A DNA stretch of 64,000 nt from Chlamydiota bacterium (GTDB lineage Bacteria; Auribacterota; Tritonobacteria; UBA1439): NCBI GenBank assembly GCA_012729785.1, contig JAAYCL010000044.1:58793-122792 (forward strand). Direction: 5' to 3'. Shown here piece by piece: positions 42,859 through 52,510 of the stretch. A program made the position numbers and the translations under genes. The stretch's first letter is position 1, and every line of letters starts with the position of its first letter. The notes beneath the pieces were generated by a model. That model saw only the letters and a list, made by a program, of their open reading frames with translations, ran no database searches and was not told the origin of the DNA.

Positions 42859-44568
42859 ATGAAGACCACCCCCCGGCGTCGGCCGCTCCTCAAGGCGCTC
42901 GGCGAGGCCACGGCAATCCTTGGGATATCGCTCCTCGTGGTGCATCTCTGTTCCCCTCTCCCCCACAACATCGATACCTACCTTCCCTACAGCAACCTCG
43001 CCTGGTGGTATTACCCGCTGAACAAGCTGGATCCATTGACGCGCTATTATGACCTGGCCTTATTCCCGAATTTCAAGTCCCTGATGCCGTCCTCGTCCCC
43101 GGATCTTCTTGTCAGGATATGGAATTCGATTCCGTTCATGGACACCTATCTGCCGCTGCGTGCGTTCGCGTATATCGGGAGCCTGCCGTCGCTCTTGTAT
43201 TTCCCGTTCTTCCTCGCGTGGCCTTCGCCACACTCATTGAGATTCCTCGGGCTCATCGCTCTCGCACTCCAGGCACTGCTGATCTGCAGGATCGTTCGTT
43301 ACGATGTGCTCAAGTGTTTTCTGATTCTCCTCGTTTCCATGCCCTATTCCCTGCTGCATTTCACGGATTATGGGCCCACCGTATTCCCGCTCACCCTCAT
43401 CTATCTCATCGTATACATGATCGGGAAGTGGCTGAAGGCAGTGGGCGATGAGGCCGCTCTCGGCCTTGTCTACCCTCCGGCAATCGGGGGGCTCGTCTTC
43501 GCGGGGATATGGATCAAGCTCTCTTTCATCTTCTACGTGCCGGTCATCGCCCTTTTCATCCTCTGCTACGCCATCGAGCAAAGGCCGCGCATGGCCATTC
43601 CCGGGGTTCGCGGGCGGTTTCTCCGTCACTGCGGCATCCTGGTCGTCACGGCTGGTGTGCTGACCGGCACCCTGCTGAATGCAACGGACAGGGTGCCGGG
43701 GGGGCACTATTACCAAATCGCCTGGCGGATCACGCAAACCGCCCTTGCGGACGGCAACTACACCTACAGAATCACGCAGCATTGCGCAGATCTGTTGAGG
43801 CTATTTTTAAATCCCTTGAAGGGCGCCAGCATGATCTGCGACGTGACTCACACGGTAACGCCTAGCGGCGTCATGCTGTGCGGTGTTATCATCACGCTGC
43901 TGGCATACGGGGCAGTGAGGCTGCGCATTCTCAAGAGGGATGTCCGCTTTGTCGCCGTCAATGCGCTGGCATTCACTCTGGTTCTGGGCGTGCTCATTTC
44001 GTCCCCTGTCGCGGTCGCATTCCACCATCTGATTATGGCATATCCGTTCCTGGTGCTGGCCCTCTTTTCCGTCTTCTCGGAACTGCGCGGCGACAGGATA
44101 GTCTCCGCGCTCCTCGTGCTCTTCCTCGCGTTGAACCTCTGGCAGTACTGCGGGCTCTTCGGCATGGACCGCCGTGAGTGGGTGCGCCCCGGGACTGTCA
44201 CGAATTATGAATGCCTGGGAGAAGCGCTGGATTCGCACACACGCGGGTACGTCTTCTGCCATGTGGATTGGGGGACCTACAGCATCAAGGCGCTCTACGG
44301 CAGGAAGGACCAGTGTAACGTCTGGGTGTGGCCCGTGGATTCCATGGAAACCGTGCAGAGGGTCCGCGACATGTGTCGGAAGACCGGGAGAAGGCCGATG
44401 TTCATACGGATGAAGGAGAACTCGAGCACCGATCTTGAATTCCTCATGCGCCATTTCCCTGGGCTCGTCCCGATGAGGCTCGACTGCGATGCGGGCGCAT
44501 GGGGGATCTGGTATCAGCCTCCGGGCCCGAAGGCGCCGCCCCCGGGGATATATCCACCATGCGCCTGA
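42859..44568 (+). CDS. Multispanning membrane protein (GT-C-like, unassigned)
   Basis: A 569-residue protein with a basic N-terminus, then about ten hydrophobic helices to residue ~450, and a soluble C-terminal domain of ~120 residues. The loop after the first helix holds NIDTYLPYSNLAW. I do not recognise the family; the topology and company suggest a lipid-linked sugar transferase. The ATG has AGGG seven bases upstream, and the decayed paralogue at 38.4 kb begins at the same residue, which supports this start over in-frame codons upstream. The next gene overlaps its 3' end by ten bases. Confidence 0.72.
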   Translation: MKTTPRRRPLLKALGEATAILGISLLVVHLCSPLPHNIDTYLPYSNLAWWYYPLNKLDPLTRYYDLALFPNFKSLMPSSSPDLLVRIWNSIPFMDTYLPLRAFAYIGSLPSLLYFPFFLAWPSPHSLRFLGLIALALQALLICRIVRYDVLKCFLILLVSMPYSLLHFTDYGPTVFPLTLIYLIVYMIGKWLKAVGDEAALGLVYPPAIGGLVFAGIWIKLSFIFYVPVIALFILCYAIEQRPRMAIPGVRGRFLRHCGILVVTAGVLTGTLLNATDRVPGGHYYQIAWRITQTALADGNYTYRITQHCADLLRLFLNPLKGASMICDVTHTVTPSGVMLCGVIITLLAYGAVRLRILKRDVRFVAVNALAFTLVLGVLISSPVAVAFHHLIMAYPFLVLALFSVFSELRGDRIVSALLVLFLALNLWQYCGLFGMDRREWVRPGTVTNYECLGEALDSHTRGYVFCHVDWGTYSIKALYGRKDQCNVWVWPVDSMETVQRVRDMCRKTGRRPMFIRMKENSSTDLEFLMRHFPGLVPMRLDCDAGAWGIWYQPPGPKAPPPGIYPPCA

Positions 44569-46085
44569 AGGCGGAATATGCATATATAGCGATTTTCGCC
44601 CTGCTCTCCCTGCTCATGCTCTTCAATCATGAGGCATGGAGGGACGAGGCGCAGGGCTGGCTCATCGCGCGGGACAGCCCGAGCTTCTTCTCCGTCGTTC
44701 AACAGATGGGTCGTGAGGGGACCCCGGGGCTCTGGTTCTATCTGGCCTACCCGCTTGCCAAGTCCGGGCTCCCGTTCCGGGCGGGGCAGTTCGCCAACGT
44801 TCTCGTCATCCTGTGCGCCGCCGTCGTCTTCATCCGGTGCGCGCCCTTCCCCCTGTATCAGAGGGTACTGTTCATATTCGGCTACTACGTGCTGTACGAA
44901 TACGGCGCGATCACGAGGACGTACGGCCTCTCCGTCCTGTGCATCCTGGCGGCCGCGGCGTTCTACAAGGATCGTTTCAAGAGGCCGATCGCCTATTCCG
45001 TCCCGATCCTGCTCCTGGCCAACACCAACGTGCACGGCATCATCCTCGCCGCGGTGCTGGCCGGGGCGTACCTTTTCGAGGCGATGGCGTCAGGGGAACT
45101 CCGCCGTGCAAGGGCCGTCAGGATCTCTCTCCTCATCATGGCGCTGGGGTTAACCCTGGCGATGTGCCAGACCATATCCCGCGAAGCGCGCGCCGACCAG
45201 TGGGTGGGCTGGCATTGGGAGCTGTCGCATCTGAAGATCCGCGAACTGCTGTATGCGATCCAGCTCGCGTTCCTGCCGGTCTCGGGCCCCGGCGTCAACT
45301 TCTGGGGCTCCGTGCTCGTGCGGTACCCCGCGTGCGTCTTCGTCGCCGTCCCGCTGGCCGCCGCGTCAGTGGCGGCGCTGTGGGGGAGACGGATCCCCCT
45401 GGCGATCTACCTCTGCTCCTCCATCGGCCTGCTGGGCCTCTTCTGGCTGAAGTATCCTGGCGCCCGAAGGCATATCGGCCTCATCTACATGGCATGGATC
45501 TTTTCCCTGTGGGCGCTGGAGAGTGGCCGGGAATCTCCGTCGCACGCACCCAGATCCCTCCCCGGGACTGTGCGGGCGTGCCTCGTGACGCTACTGCTGT
45601 CCCTGCAGCTCGCCGGATCCGCCCAGGCGGTCTACTATGAGCTGCGTCACGATTTCTCTCCCGCCAGACGGGTGGCCGGGTATCTCGAGGAGCACGGATA
45701 CCTTGGGGACGACGTTTTCATCGCGGCGTTCCCCTCGACCAAGGCCCAGGCGGTGGCGCTGTACCTGCCGAAGCCCTATTCGCGGATCTTCCAGGTCGAG
45801 TGCGAACGGTTCGGCAGCTATACCGCGCATACGAAGGAGTTCATGCGCAACCAGGCGGCCCTGCGGATCGAGGATGTCGTGCGCAGGGTCGACAGGGGGA
45901 TGCAAGGCGGACACTACCGCGCGGCGGTGCTCATCCTGAGCGAGAAAACGGACGGCGACGAGAACTTCGCCGGAAGGTATGAATTGATCGCATCCTTCGA
46001 GGAGCACATCGCGGAGGACGAGCGGATGTACATCTATGGGCTTACATCACCGCCCACCGAAGGGGGGCCACCCGCACGACCATAG
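44559..46085 (+). CDS. GT-C-like multispanning membrane protein (WRDE family)
   Basis: A 508-residue protein with about ten hydrophobic helices. The first loop has NHEAWRDEAQGWLIARDS, with paired acidic residues in the place of the GT-C catalytic loop. The last ~120 residues are soluble. Two decayed relatives occur in the window (25.2 and 47.8 kb). It is coupled to the preceding membrane protein gene by a ten-base overlap. The 3' end overlaps the convergent gene by 52 bases, which is long. Sugar transfer from a polyprenyl carrier is inferred from the topology. Confidence 0.74.
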   Translation: MRLKAEYAYIAIFALLSLLMLFNHEAWRDEAQGWLIARDSPSFFSVVQQMGREGTPGLWFYLAYPLAKSGLPFRAGQFANVLVILCAAVVFIRCAPFPLYQRVLFIFGYYVLYEYGAITRTYGLSVLCILAAAAFYKDRFKRPIAYSVPILLLANTNVHGIILAAVLAGAYLFEAMASGELRRARAVRISLLIMALGLTLAMCQTISREARADQWVGWHWELSHLKIRELLYAIQLAFLPVSGPGVNFWGSVLVRYPACVFVAVPLAAASVAALWGRRIPLAIYLCSSIGLLGLFWLKYPGARRHIGLIYMAWIFSLWALESGRESPSHAPRSLPGTVRACLVTLLLSLQLAGSAQAVYYELRHDFSPARRVAGYLEEHGYLGDDVFIAAFPSTKAQAVALYLPKPYSRIFQVECERFGSYTAHTKEFMRNQAALRIEDVVRRVDRGMQGGHYRAAVLILSEKTDGDENFAGRYELIASFEEHIAEDERMYIYGLTSPPTEGGPPARP

Positions 46086-47779
46086 CGCACCGAGCGCAGA
46101 CCGGCAGATCTCCTTGTACGCCGGCTGCGGGGACGAAGATGCTTGAATTCATAGCGCTGATTCTTCGTGTCAGGGCCGCCAACGCGGCGGGGGTCTTCGG
46201 AAACTTTCACAAGGACATAGCGCGGGCTTTGGTACACGATGTTGCCGAATGAGAGGAAAGGGCCAAGCGCGCGATCTGTGCCGCTGTCCCTTCTCCTGTC
46301 CACCAGAATATAGTCGACGCTGTATTTCCGGAGAATCCTCATCCGCTCCTCCTCGCCAGTCGCGGCGTCAAAGAAGAGGACGGCGTCCTTTATTCTCGCG
46401 CGGTTGTCCATCAAGGGCACGGGCTTGTCGTAGGCGACGACCTTGCCTCCCAATGCCGGGACCATGAGGCTTGTCTCGATGTCCGACAAAACCACGTCAT
46501 CTTGTTCCACGCATGTGGAGAGAAACAGCAGATCGGAATAGTTGCTGCCGCGCCCCGGCATATACTGCAGGACGAAGCGCAGGCCCTGCATCGGAAGCAT
46601 GGGGGACGTGAGATACAGGTACGCGAGGAGAAGGATGGCGACGCTGGCCTTCTTGTGCGTTTCCGCCCGCGCAACCGATGTCGCGAGCGCCATCTGGAGA
46701 AGCAAGACGATGTAGAAAATGACCCTCCCGTAAATGTACGAGCCGGAGAGGACACCGTAGACATAGATGCAGACGAGGAACGCGAACAAGATGACGAGGG
46801 GGTCGCGCCGGTCCCTCCTCAGGCGGCCGAAGAGGGGGAACAGCCCGATCAGCGCGGGCAGCGTCCGCTGCGCCACCTTCTCGTACAGGTCGTAGTTGTC
46901 CTCGTGGAAGGACGTGGCCTTCACTATGAAGATGTCGATGCATGAGTAGTATGGGTAGGCGAGTGCGGCAAGGAGTGTGGCGGCGAGGGCTCCCGCAAGC
47001 ATTGCCATCAGCCTCACGTCGCGGCATTTCCCTGCGCCGATGGTGAACGCCCAAAGCCCCGCGAACAGGACCAGCGCGGTGGTCGGGTGGGTCAGCACCA
47101 CGGTCGGGATGGTGAGATACAGCGGGATGAACCATGTCAGGCGCGCACCCCGCAGGATTCGAAGGTATATCGCGAACGAGAGGAACGTGAGCGCGGCCGA
47201 GAAGGTCGACGGGTAAGGAAGGACGTACCCGAGCACGTTCATGTGCAAGAATCCGCTGAAGAACCACGGGGGGGGGCCCCACAGGAACAGCATGAAGAGG
47301 AGGGTGTAGAAAGAGGTCTTCTCCGCCTCCTCCTCGACGCACGATCCTATGAAGATCCTCAGGGAGACGAGGAGCAGGATCAGGTTCATGATGCCCGCCG
47401 CGGTCAGACCCTCGATCAGACCGAGACCGGCGACCCGGGAGACGATGGCGACGGAGAGCAGGTAGGGCGAGTATAACATGTGCGGGGTGTCCGCCAGATA
47501 CATCGAATGGCGCGGGGAAAAGGGCCGACTGGCGAGTTCGCGCACGCAGGCCGCGTGTTCCCAGAAGTCGCCCTTCCACACCCAGTTCGAGATGTGGGAG
47601 AACATGAGGAGCGCGACCGCCGCCGACAGGATCGCGTACCGGTTCCTGGAGATACATTCAAGCCGATGGTTCAACGGGTGCCCCGCCGTTGCGGTTGAGG
47701 CCGCTGCGGAAGAACGCGCGATCGCGTTTTCCGTATCCCCCGGGAATGTCGAGCAGCGGGCAATTCGATGACCGCACAC
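46034..47779 (-). CDS. Multispanning membrane protein, paralogue of the 50.0-51.7 kb gene
   Basis: A 581-residue protein with about eleven helices. It aligns well with the gene at 50.0-51.7 kb: GDFWEHAACVRELA against GDFWVHVACVRELA, EKTSFYTLLFMLFLWG against EKTAFYTLLFMLFLWG, GYVLPYPSTF and SFHEDNYDLY in both. The GDFW acidic loop after the first helix fits GT-C enzymes. The GTG start gives a ~45-residue N-terminal extension compared with the paralogue, and no better start exists in frame. The C-terminal ~45 residues are basic and overlap the convergent gene, so the original stop may have been lost. Confidence 0.7.
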   Translation of the reverse strand: MCGHRIARCSTFPGDTENAIARSSAAASTATAGHPLNHRLECISRNRYAILSAAVALLMFSHISNWVWKGDFWEHAACVRELASRPFSPRHSMYLADTPHMLYSPYLLSVAIVSRVAGLGLIEGLTAAGIMNLILLLVSLRIFIGSCVEEEAEKTSFYTLLFMLFLWGPPPWFFSGFLHMNVLGYVLPYPSTFSAALTFLSFAIYLRILRGARLTWFIPLYLTIPTVVLTHPTTALVLFAGLWAFTIGAGKCRDVRLMAMLAGALAATLLAALAYPYYSCIDIFIVKATSFHEDNYDLYEKVAQRTLPALIGLFPLFGRLRRDRRDPLVILFAFLVCIYVYGVLSGSYIYGRVIFYIVLLLQMALATSVARAETHKKASVAILLLAYLYLTSPMLPMQGLRFVLQYMPGRGSNYSDLLFLSTCVEQDDVVLSDIETSLMVPALGGKVVAYDKPVPLMDNRARIKDAVLFFDAATGEEERMRILRKYSVDYILVDRRRDSGTDRALGPFLSFGNIVYQSPRYVLVKVSEDPRRVGGPDTKNQRYEFKHLRPRSRRTRRSAGLRSVRYGRAGGPPSVGGDVSP

Positions 47780-47814
47780 CCCGTAGTGTAGTACAGCACA
47801 CCCATCTGCGCTAG

Positions 47815-47990
47815 TGTGTCGGGCGTCGCTCCATGCCGAGTGCGGCGCTGTGGGGGGGAGACGGATCCCCCCGGCGATCTACCTCTGCTCCTCCATCGGC
47901 CCGCTGGGCCGCTTCTGGTTGATGTACCCTAGCGCCCGAAGGCACATCGGGTTCATATACATTTCGTGAATCTTCTCGCTGTGGGCGGCG
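47815..47990 (+). pseudogene. Short degenerate fragment of the WRDE-family membrane protein gene
   Basis: About 150 bases from ~47840 align base by base with ~45370-45525 of the intact gene: both read GCGGCGCTGTGGGGG, then GACGGATCCCCC, GCGATCTACCTCTGCTCC and GCCCGAAGGCA. The copy has extra G residues in the G-run (frameshift) and in-frame TAG and TGA codons where the parent has TGG/GGC-type codons. It lies between two minus-strand membrane protein genes. Confidence 0.85.
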
Positions 47991-49980
47991 GAATGTTATC
48001 GGAACACCCCGCCGGCGCCCGAGGGGCGAGGTTCGCCGGCGAGCCGTGGTGCATCTCAACCAGCACGAAGGTCAGCATGAAGGGGGCCAACTCGAACAGG
48101 TAGTAGCCGAACCGGTATTCCGGCGAGGGCATCGACAGCAGCAGGGACAGCGTGTTCGCAGCCAGGGGGATATACACGAGCATCAATCCGCGTTCCCCCT
48201 TGATCGCGATGTAGCCGAACAGCAGGACCAGCACCATGGAGTAGATCCCCAGCCTGAAGAACAGCTCGTTGTACTTCTCCAGGAATTCGAAAAGGCGCCG
48301 CCCCGGCACGCATGTGTACGCCGGGACGCCGTATTCCCTCATGTCCTTGACGTAGCTGTAGACTATGCTGTCTATCTGGAAATCGGTGTCGGTTATGCTC
48401 CATAGAATGCTCGTTTTATTCAATCTGTCGCCCACGACATAGGCGGGATACTTCAGCAGATTCCTGCCGTACACCGCAAGCACGTCCGCCGGGCGCAGCC
48501 TGCTCGCGTTGGTGACGAAAAGAAGGTCGTTGTCGACCAGATACTTGAACACGGTGTATTTCTGGTACTGCTGTATCCATGTCTCGATGGGCATAACGCT
48601 TTCCATCAGCGCCAGCGTCCCGGTATCCGTCCGATCAAGCGGACGAGTGGAATAGACGCCGTCCTTCGCCAGAGCGCCGAGAGGAGACAGGAAGGTGGTA
48701 TATCCAGCGGCCCGCTGATTGGGGATCACGCCGAGCGCTTTGGGTATCACCTTGAGGACGGCTAGTTCCGCCGCGAGGACAAGGGTGATGATGGCGGCCA
48801 TGGCGAAGGCTCCCCTTCCGCCCCGGCGCGGGGAGGATTTCAGGCACAGGGCAAGGCAGGCGCCGACCGTGGACAGCGCGCAGATCCCCACGATGAAGCC
48901 GTTGTGCCGCATGCTCCAGACAAGGGCGGTGGAAACGGCGAACGCGACGGCATTGCTTGGGCGGGCGAAGTAATTCTCTCTCCCCACCGCGATCCTTGCG
49001 AACTGTAGTGTCAGGAACGTCAATGCCAGGGTGTACAGCACATCCTTCCACAGCGTGATGTTGAGGATGGCGTGGAATGGCGCGACTGAGAATAGGATGA
49101 GCAGACCATACAGGTATGTCCTGCGCGCACCCCTCTGGAGCAGGAATGTTCCCCACGACGCATAGACGAGCGCCGAGAGCGCGATCTGCAGAAGGGGGAG
49201 CACCACGGGGGAGGGGTATGCCCTGCTGAGCAACCGGATGATGAGGGTATGCAGGTACGGGTGCCAATCTGAAAGCGGCATCCTGCCCGTCGCCTGTTTC
49301 CACTGGACGGATGAGTCCGGCGACATCAGGCCGGGCCTGTACATGGCAAGATAGGCCAGCCCCGCGGCCAGCCCGATGGCGAAGAGGAGGAGGAAGTCCC
49401 GACGCCGGCGGGAGGTCGCCCCCCCGCGGACGAGCCGCCCCAGGGCGTCGAACAGCGCGAACGCCGACCCTGCCCATGGGATGAACCAGACCGCCGTCAG
49501 CGCGACGGAGAGGAGGGATTTCGCGCCGACGAGCACCCTCCAGCCGGGAAGGAAGAGGGAGCTGCTCGTCGAGGCCGTGAGGTACAGCAGGAGGAGGACG
49601 AAAACGCACGCCGCCCTCACCCGCCGCGTCTTACTCCCCTGCCGGAGGTAATCCAGGGAGAAACCGCGCCGCGCGACGATGAGGGAGAGGGCGCAGATGG
49701 CCGGGAGGTACACCCTCCCCAGCAGGGGGTGTTTCCCCACCACGGGTATGTTGAGCGACTCCGCGACGCGGCACAGCACGTACGTCGCGATCAGGTACAC
49801 GGCCGGCTGCCCGCGGTACCGCCGGCGCACGCCGCACGCCGCCTGGCCGATCACCAGCGCGGAAAGGCCAAGCCAGCGCAGCGCTGCGCCGGGCGCGGCG
49901 AGCGCAAGAAGCGCGGCGAGCGCGGAGGTGCAGTAGTAGAGCACCTCGCTGAGCCTGTAGGGGCTTCGGGCATGGTCCAT
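47953..49980 (-). CDS. Large multispanning membrane protein (DUF6020-like)
   Basis: A 675-residue protein with about twelve helices. The loop motif SPDSSVQWKQATG followed by LSDWHPYLHTLIIRL matches a family of large bacterial membrane proteins with a conserved Asp...Gln...HP loop (DUF6020-like), thought to act on cell-surface glycans. A long soluble part (~430-570) precedes the last helices. GGGAGGA lies six bases upstream of the ATG, a strong ribosome site. It starts 40 bases after the membrane protein gene upstream on the same strand. The C-terminal ~30 residues after the last helix are low in similarity to anything. Confidence 0.7.
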   Translation of the reverse strand: MDHARSPYRLSEVLYYCTSALAALLALAAPGAALRWLGLSALVIGQAACGVRRRYRGQPAVYLIATYVLCRVAESLNIPVVGKHPLLGRVYLPAICALSLIVARRGFSLDYLRQGSKTRRVRAACVFVLLLLYLTASTSSSLFLPGWRVLVGAKSLLSVALTAVWFIPWAGSAFALFDALGRLVRGGATSRRRRDFLLLFAIGLAAGLAYLAMYRPGLMSPDSSVQWKQATGRMPLSDWHPYLHTLIIRLLSRAYPSPVVLPLLQIALSALVYASWGTFLLQRGARRTYLYGLLILFSVAPFHAILNITLWKDVLYTLALTFLTLQFARIAVGRENYFARPSNAVAFAVSTALVWSMRHNGFIVGICALSTVGACLALCLKSSPRRGGRGAFAMAAIITLVLAAELAVLKVIPKALGVIPNQRAAGYTTFLSPLGALAKDGVYSTRPLDRTDTGTLALMESVMPIETWIQQYQKYTVFKYLVDNDLLFVTNASRLRPADVLAVYGRNLLKYPAYVVGDRLNKTSILWSITDTDFQIDSIVYSYVKDMREYGVPAYTCVPGRRLFEFLEKYNELFFRLGIYSMVLVLLFGYIAIKGERGLMLVYIPLAANTLSLLLSMPSPEYRFGYYLFELAPFMLTFVLVEMHHGSPANLAPRAPAGCSDNIPPPTARRFTKCI

Positions 49981-50020
49981 GACGATCCTCCCTCGGGGAG
50001 GCAAGGCGGGGCTGCAGCCC

Positions 50021-51679
50021 TCAACCCGAGACGGCCCGTGCAATACGCGCGCAGGGCCTGCGCACCAGTGCCTTATAGCAGGCAGAGAGCGCGTTCGCAA
50101 AACGGCGGAAGAGGGAAACCCTGTCTCGGTTCACGAAGACCGGCCTCCCCTCGTCGACCCTGATGAGGGAATAGGCCGGGCTACGGTACGCGAGTTCGCC
50201 GAACGGCGCTACGGCGGCGAGAGTGCGGCCGGCCTCCCGCCGCTCCATGTTAATCAGGAGGTGGGTCACGTGATACTTCCGTATGATGTCCACCCGGTCG
50301 TTGTCGGAGGCCTCGTCTCCGAGGAAAAAACTGACGGCGCGCCCTCTCTCCAGTTTGCCGAGCCCATGCAGGGACGGATTGTCGTAGGCGACCACCTTGC
50401 CCCCGAAAGCCGGGACGTAGAAGCTTGTCCTGATATCCGACAGGATCACGTCGTACTGCCGTGTATAACGCGAGAGAAACAACAGGTTGGAGTAGTTGCT
50501 GTCGCGGCCCGGTCTGTACTGGGCCATCGAGGAGAAAGCGCGCGTCGGCAGCAGCGGCGCCGCGAGATACAGGTACGCGACGAGCAACAGGAGCCCCCTC
50601 CAGTCCCTCCGTGTCTCCGCGCCGGCCACCCACGCGGCGAGGGCCATCTGGAGGAGCAGGACGATGTAGAAGACGACCCTCCCGTAGGTGTACGAGCCGG
50701 AGAGGGCACCGTAGACATAGATGCAGACGAGAAAGAGAAAGAAAAGCACAAGAGGATCAAAACGGTCCCTCCTCATCCGGCCCACGAGAGGGATTGCACC
50801 GATCAGCAAAGGCAATGTCCGCGGTAGTATGTTCATGTATAGATCATAGTTATCCTCATGAAAGGATCCGGCCTTCGCGAGGAATAGATCGATACAAGAG
50901 AAATACGGATAGATGAGGGCGACGAGTATGGAGAATGCAAACGCGCCCGCAAGCACCGACAGTATTGTTACGTCATGCCATTTCTTGAATCCGATGGTGA
51001 ACGCGCCAAGCCCTGCATAGAACACTATGGCCGTCGTCGGGTGAGTCAGGAGTAACATCGGGCAGATCAAGAAATAGAGCGACAACCATGCCAGGTGCGC
51101 GCCCTTCAAGACATGGATATATAGCGCGAAGGAAAAGAAGATGAGCGCCGCGGTGAATGTCGAGGGATACGGCAGGACGTATCCAAGCGCGTCCATGTGG
51201 AAAAAACCGCTCCAAAACCATGGGGGTGCCCCCCACAGGAACAGCATGAACAGCAGGGTGTAGAAGGCGGTCTTCTCCACGTCTTTGGTGATGTATGACG
51301 AAACAAACAGTCTCAGGGAGATGAGCAGCAGAAGAAGGTTGATAACACCCGCTACCGCCAGGCATGTAATCGCGTCCGTTTTTGTCGCCCGGGAACAAAG
51401 GGCGATGAACAGCGTGTAGGGGGTATAGAAATCACATGGTTCATTGGCCAAGAGTATCGGATTGTGCGGGGAAAGGGGATTGGCCGCAAGTTCCCGTACG
51501 CAGGCGACATGTACCCAGAAATCACCTTCCCACCTTTTGTTTGAGAGGTGGGAGAGCATCAAAAGGATGATCAGGAGGGAGAGGATCGCATATCGATTCC
51601 CGGAGATGAAGGAGCGCAACGCATTCAGGCGGCGCCCCGCCCCTATGCGCCGCAGCACTACCGGGTATTTTATGCGCAT
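50021..51679 (-). CDS. Multispanning membrane protein, paralogue of the 46.0-47.8 kb gene
   Basis: A 552-residue protein with about eleven helices and an acidic GDFWVH loop after the first one. It shares long stretches with the 46.0-47.8 kb gene, including GSYTYGRVVFYIVLLLQMAL against GSYIYGRVIFYIVLLLQMAL. The region after the helices (~400-552) is soluble and less conserved. The ATG at 51679 is used; a TTG two codons upstream is possible. A sigma70-like promoter lies about 75 bases upstream. Its AT content is higher than that of the neighbouring metabolic genes. A GT-C role is inferred. Confidence 0.74.
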   Translation of the reverse strand: MRIKYPVVLRRIGAGRRLNALRSFISGNRYAILSLLIILLMLSHLSNKRWEGDFWVHVACVRELAANPLSPHNPILLANEPCDFYTPYTLFIALCSRATKTDAITCLAVAGVINLLLLLISLRLFVSSYITKDVEKTAFYTLLFMLFLWGAPPWFWSGFFHMDALGYVLPYPSTFTAALIFFSFALYIHVLKGAHLAWLSLYFLICPMLLLTHPTTAIVFYAGLGAFTIGFKKWHDVTILSVLAGAFAFSILVALIYPYFSCIDLFLAKAGSFHEDNYDLYMNILPRTLPLLIGAIPLVGRMRRDRFDPLVLFFLFLVCIYVYGALSGSYTYGRVVFYIVLLLQMALAAWVAGAETRRDWRGLLLLVAYLYLAAPLLPTRAFSSMAQYRPGRDSNYSNLLFLSRYTRQYDVILSDIRTSFYVPAFGGKVVAYDNPSLHGLGKLERGRAVSFFLGDEASDNDRVDIIRKYHVTHLLINMERREAGRTLAAVAPFGELAYRSPAYSLIRVDEGRPVFVNRDRVSLFRRFANALSACYKALVRRPCARIARAVSG

Positions 51680-51981
51680 TTTCAAACAACCAAGGCCTTA
51701 TAGCCGTTGAAGCGGGCGGCGGATGATTCAGTTCGCTGCGTAGTATGATTGGAGTATATTTCACCATCCATCGCCCGACAAGCACTTTCCCCCCCACTCC
51801 TAAATAGCAGTTCTCGCCGCCGCGGCATCGGTCTTGTGTCATCGGTCTTGTTGACAAATGAATGCCGGATAGGTACCCTTGACGCTGCATCCCGCCGGAA
51901 GATGCGCGTCCCCCGGATTACCGCGCGCCGCGTTGCGGGGGAAGCCGGCGCGGGGAGAGGGGGGCGCAAGGAGCCCGGACA
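51680..51981. other. Intergenic region with a minus-strand promoter
   Basis: About 300 bases without a credible gene, less GC-rich on its left half. Apart from the promoter reading left (51753-51781) and the ribosome site of the GNAT gene on the right end, I see nothing definable. Confidence 0.6.
51753..51781 (-). promoter_or_regulatory. Putative sigma70-type promoter
   Basis: On the minus strand TTGTCG (51781-51776), a 17-base spacer and TATACT (51758-51753), about 75 bases before the ATG of the membrane protein gene. It has the same layout as the promoters at 28367 and 57662. Confidence 0.6.
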
Positions 51982-52455
51982 GTGACCACACTCGCCTTCC
52001 GACGCATCACCGGCAAAGACGCCCGTTCCTTCGCCGCGCTGAGGAACGCGGACGACACCTGGAACTGGTTTTTCTCGAAGCGGCGCTTCACCGAGGAAGA
52101 GGTGCGGCGGTGGATCGCTTCCCTCGACCCCGACCGAGACGAGGTCTATATGGTCGAGGGGGGGGGGATGACGGTCGGCACCTGCTCGCTCTACGGCATC
52201 GACCGGTCGAAGAAAAGCGCGGAGATTGGACGGATCATCGTCGCCGCCCCTTTCCGGCGTAGGGGGATGGGCGGGATCATGCTCCGGGAGATGATCGGCC
52301 GGGGCCGCTCCCTCGGCCTCGAGCTGCTCCACGCCGGCATCATGCGGGAGAACACGGCGTCCCGCCGGCTCTTTTCGAAATGCGGGTTCGTGGAGGCCGC
52401 CGGCGGCTCCCCGGGGGCGGTGCGCTACGAACTGCGCGCCGGGGGCGGGCGATGA
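51982..52455 (+). CDS. GNAT family N-acetyltransferase
   Basis: A 157-residue GNAT enzyme. The acetyl-CoA-binding motif A is AAPFRRRGMGGIMLREM (~88-104, R/Q-x-x-G-x-G/A form), and motif B is ASRRLFSKCGFVEA near 127. The pattern resembles sugar N-acetyltransferases such as PseH more than ribosomal ones. GTG start with AAGGAG eight bases upstream. It precedes a FAD oxidoreductase and a DegT-type sugar aminotransferase gene, so acetylation of an amino sugar made by the latter is the likely role. Confidence 0.82.
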   Translation: MTTLAFRRITGKDARSFAALRNADDTWNWFFSKRRFTEEEVRRWIASLDPDRDEVYMVEGGGMTVGTCSLYGIDRSKKSAEIGRIIVAAPFRRRGMGGIMLREMIGRGRSLGLELLHAGIMRENTASRRLFSKCGFVEAAGGSPGAVRYELRAGGGR

Positions 52456-52510
52456 CGCGCCCCGCTCCCGCTCCGGTCCTCCTTCGCCACCGCGCGGACA
52501 ACGGTTTCCA

